Origin: Burhinus oedicnemus
Taxonomy: Eukaryota > Chordata > Aves > Charadriiformes > Burhinidae
Length of the DNA stretch: 64,000 nt
Direction of reading: 5' to 3'
Assembly (NCBI GenBank): GCA_008921705.1
Contig: VFFE01007072.1
Span: 326,057-390,056, forward strand
Below, in pieces: positions 62,395 to 64,000 of this stretch. Made by a program: the position numbers and the translations under genes. The notes beneath the pieces were generated by a model. It ran no database searches. It saw only the letters and a list, made by a program, of their open reading frames with translations, and was not told the origin of the DNA. Each line of letters starts with the position of its first letter. Position 1 is the stretch's first letter.

Positions 62395-63836
62395 AATGGT
62401 AGAATCATTGAGGAATTTAGGCTCAGTGGGAGGTCTGGTGACTGTCTGATTCAACCCCCAGCTCAAAGCAGGGCCAACTATCAAAGTTAGATTCAGTTAC
62501 TTAGGCTCATATCCAGTAGCATTTTGAATATCTGTAAGGACAGAAATTCTACCCTTTCTGGGCCCTTCTTGTTTGTCAGCTTTCATTGTGATTTTGCTCA
62601 TGGTACATTGGAATTTCCTTTGTTGTAACTTGTGTCTACTGCCCCGCGTCCTTTTGCTGTGTACATTCAAGAAGAGTCCAGCTTTGTCTTTTCTATGATC
62701 TGCATTAGTTGGCTGAAGACAGCATTGTGATCCTGCCTCAGCCTTCTCTGCTTGAGACTGAACAAATCTAGCTCTAATCATCTTGCTGGCCTTCCACTGG
62801 ATGTTCTCTAGTGTTTTGTATTGAGCCCAAAATTGGACAGTTGTTCTCCAGAGCCAATTAGAGGAGAATAACAATTTCACTTGACCTGATAGGTACACTC
62901 TTGCTAATGTAGCGCAGTGTGCAGTTAGTCTTCATTGTTGCAAAAAGATCCACTGCTGACTTTTGTTCAACTTGTCATAAAGTTTCAAAAAGAACCTCAG
63001 GTCCTTTTCGGCAAATCTGCTTTCTATTCAGTCAGCCCTCTGCCTGTGGTGTTGTATAAGTTTATTCTGCTTTCAGATGTAGGATCTTGCTTTAGTTGAA
63101 GTTGCTAAGATAGGTCTTGGCCTGCCTTTCCCACCTGTTGAGGTTCCTCTGAATTGGATGTCCTACCACTGAGTATATTGACCACTTCCCCCAATTTGGT
63201 ATTGTCCACAAATTTGATACTTTGATATGGTGATTAGGTCATTAAGCATGGATAAGTCATTAATGAGGATATTAAGAATAGTGACCTTAGTATCAGTCCT
63301 GAGAAACACCAAGAGTGACCAGCTACCACTCGGTCTTAATACTGCTGATCACAACATTTAGAATCCAATAGTCTAGCCAGTTTTCCATCAACCCTATAAT
63401 CCACCTGTCCAAACCACACCTCTCCAAGGATACTGTGATAAGCTGTGTCAAAAGCCTAACTAACATGAAAGTAAAGAAAATCCGCTATTTTCCCCTTGGC
63501 TACACAGACAGTCATTTCTGAATAGAAGGCTATCATGTTGGTCAGGCACAACACATCTTTGGTAAATCCAAGAAGAGTGTTCCGAGTCACCTTATCATTC
63601 ATGTGTCTGGACGTGACTTCTAGAAGGATTTGCTCCGTAGTCTTTCTGAGGTCTGGGCTTAGGCTGACCAGCCATTTAGTTTCCATAGTTTTCTGGATCC
63701 CCCTCCTTGCTTTTCTTGAAGATGAGTTGAGCTGTTTCCTTTTTCATCAGGAGCTTCTCCCCATCTCTAAGAGAAAATTATGTAGAGTGGTCTTGTCATC
63801 AGCCAGCTCTCTCAGCACTCAGATGCATTTACTCCA
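62395..63836 (-). mobile_element. Old CR1 LINE, antisense, in MED30 intron 4
   Basis: Read on the minus strand, 63686-63456 encodes a decayed N-terminal RT block (VTRNTLLGFTKDVLCLTNMI, then AFYSEMTV), recognisable as the CR1 motif with a Gly-Phe-Thr-Lys core. The sequence then runs through the remaining RT/C-terminal region to a 3' end near 62395. Many indels and stops show it is old. Frame 62898-62497 holds another remnant. The family is secure; the subfamily is not assigned. Confidence 0.85.
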
Positions 63837-64000
63837 TATAATGAAATATTTCCTTTTCAGTTTCATATAAAATGTTTCATGCAAAATTTTTCATGTAGCT
63901 TCCTGTATCAAAACAATATCATGGTTACAAAGTTGAGAAAAGTTAGGAAACACCAAGCTTAAAGCTGTCCCTACAATCCCAATTGCCCCTTTTGTCCTCA

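Overview
The window looks like vertebrate nuclear DNA, most likely from a bird. The evidence is at least eight CR1 LINE fragments, several with the typical avian CR1 3' end (a repeated ATTCTATGA-type tail), one LTR with the U5 end typical of avian endogenous retroviruses, and a spliced gene with GT-AG introns and a CpG-island promoter. There are no prokaryotic operons, CRISPR arrays or convincing long ORFs. The species cannot be fixed from sequence alone.

Only one host gene is recognisable: MED30 (Mediator complex subunit 30), on the + strand in the last 12 kb. A CpG island (about 51.9-52.64 kb) holds the promoter and probably a non-coding first exon ending at 52195. The start codon lies 1.5 kb downstream, in an exon opening at about 53640. 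Three coding exons (53672-53845, 54839-54997, 58489-58599) encode 148 residues, all joined in phase 0. The last roughly 30 residues are not seen and should lie in an exon beyond 64000. In human and other vertebrates the neighbours are SLC30A8 (upstream) and EXT1 (downstream); no exon of either is seen here.

Positions 1 to about 51.8 kb are gene-poor intergenic DNA: A/T-rich unique sequence with CR1 fragments of different ages (about 3.35, 3.75-5.39, 10.27-11.08, 13.8-14.15 and 51.1-51.6 kb), three probable L2/MIR-type 3' tails (12.8, 35.1, 45.7 kb), an ERV LTR end (about 48.0-48.17 kb), a TATC microsatellite (17.0 kb) and a 50-N assembly gap (41919-41968). The gap is flanked by two apparently identical 422-bp copies, almost certainly a false duplication. 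Possible regulatory sequence includes a GC-rich patch with an RFX X-box-like palindrome (25.37-25.74 kb), CTCF-like motifs at 21.0 and 30.9 kb, and a 103-nt in-register imperfect palindrome at 24974-25076.

The MED30 introns carry four more CR1 pieces: one with an intact 193-codon ORF in the 5'UTR intron, an inverted near-identical pair in intron 3, and a long antisense copy in intron 4. I found no convincing new biological system. The most useful leads are the split promoter/start-codon layout of MED30, the intronic CR1 inverted pair, the 25-kb palindrome, and the assembly artefact.
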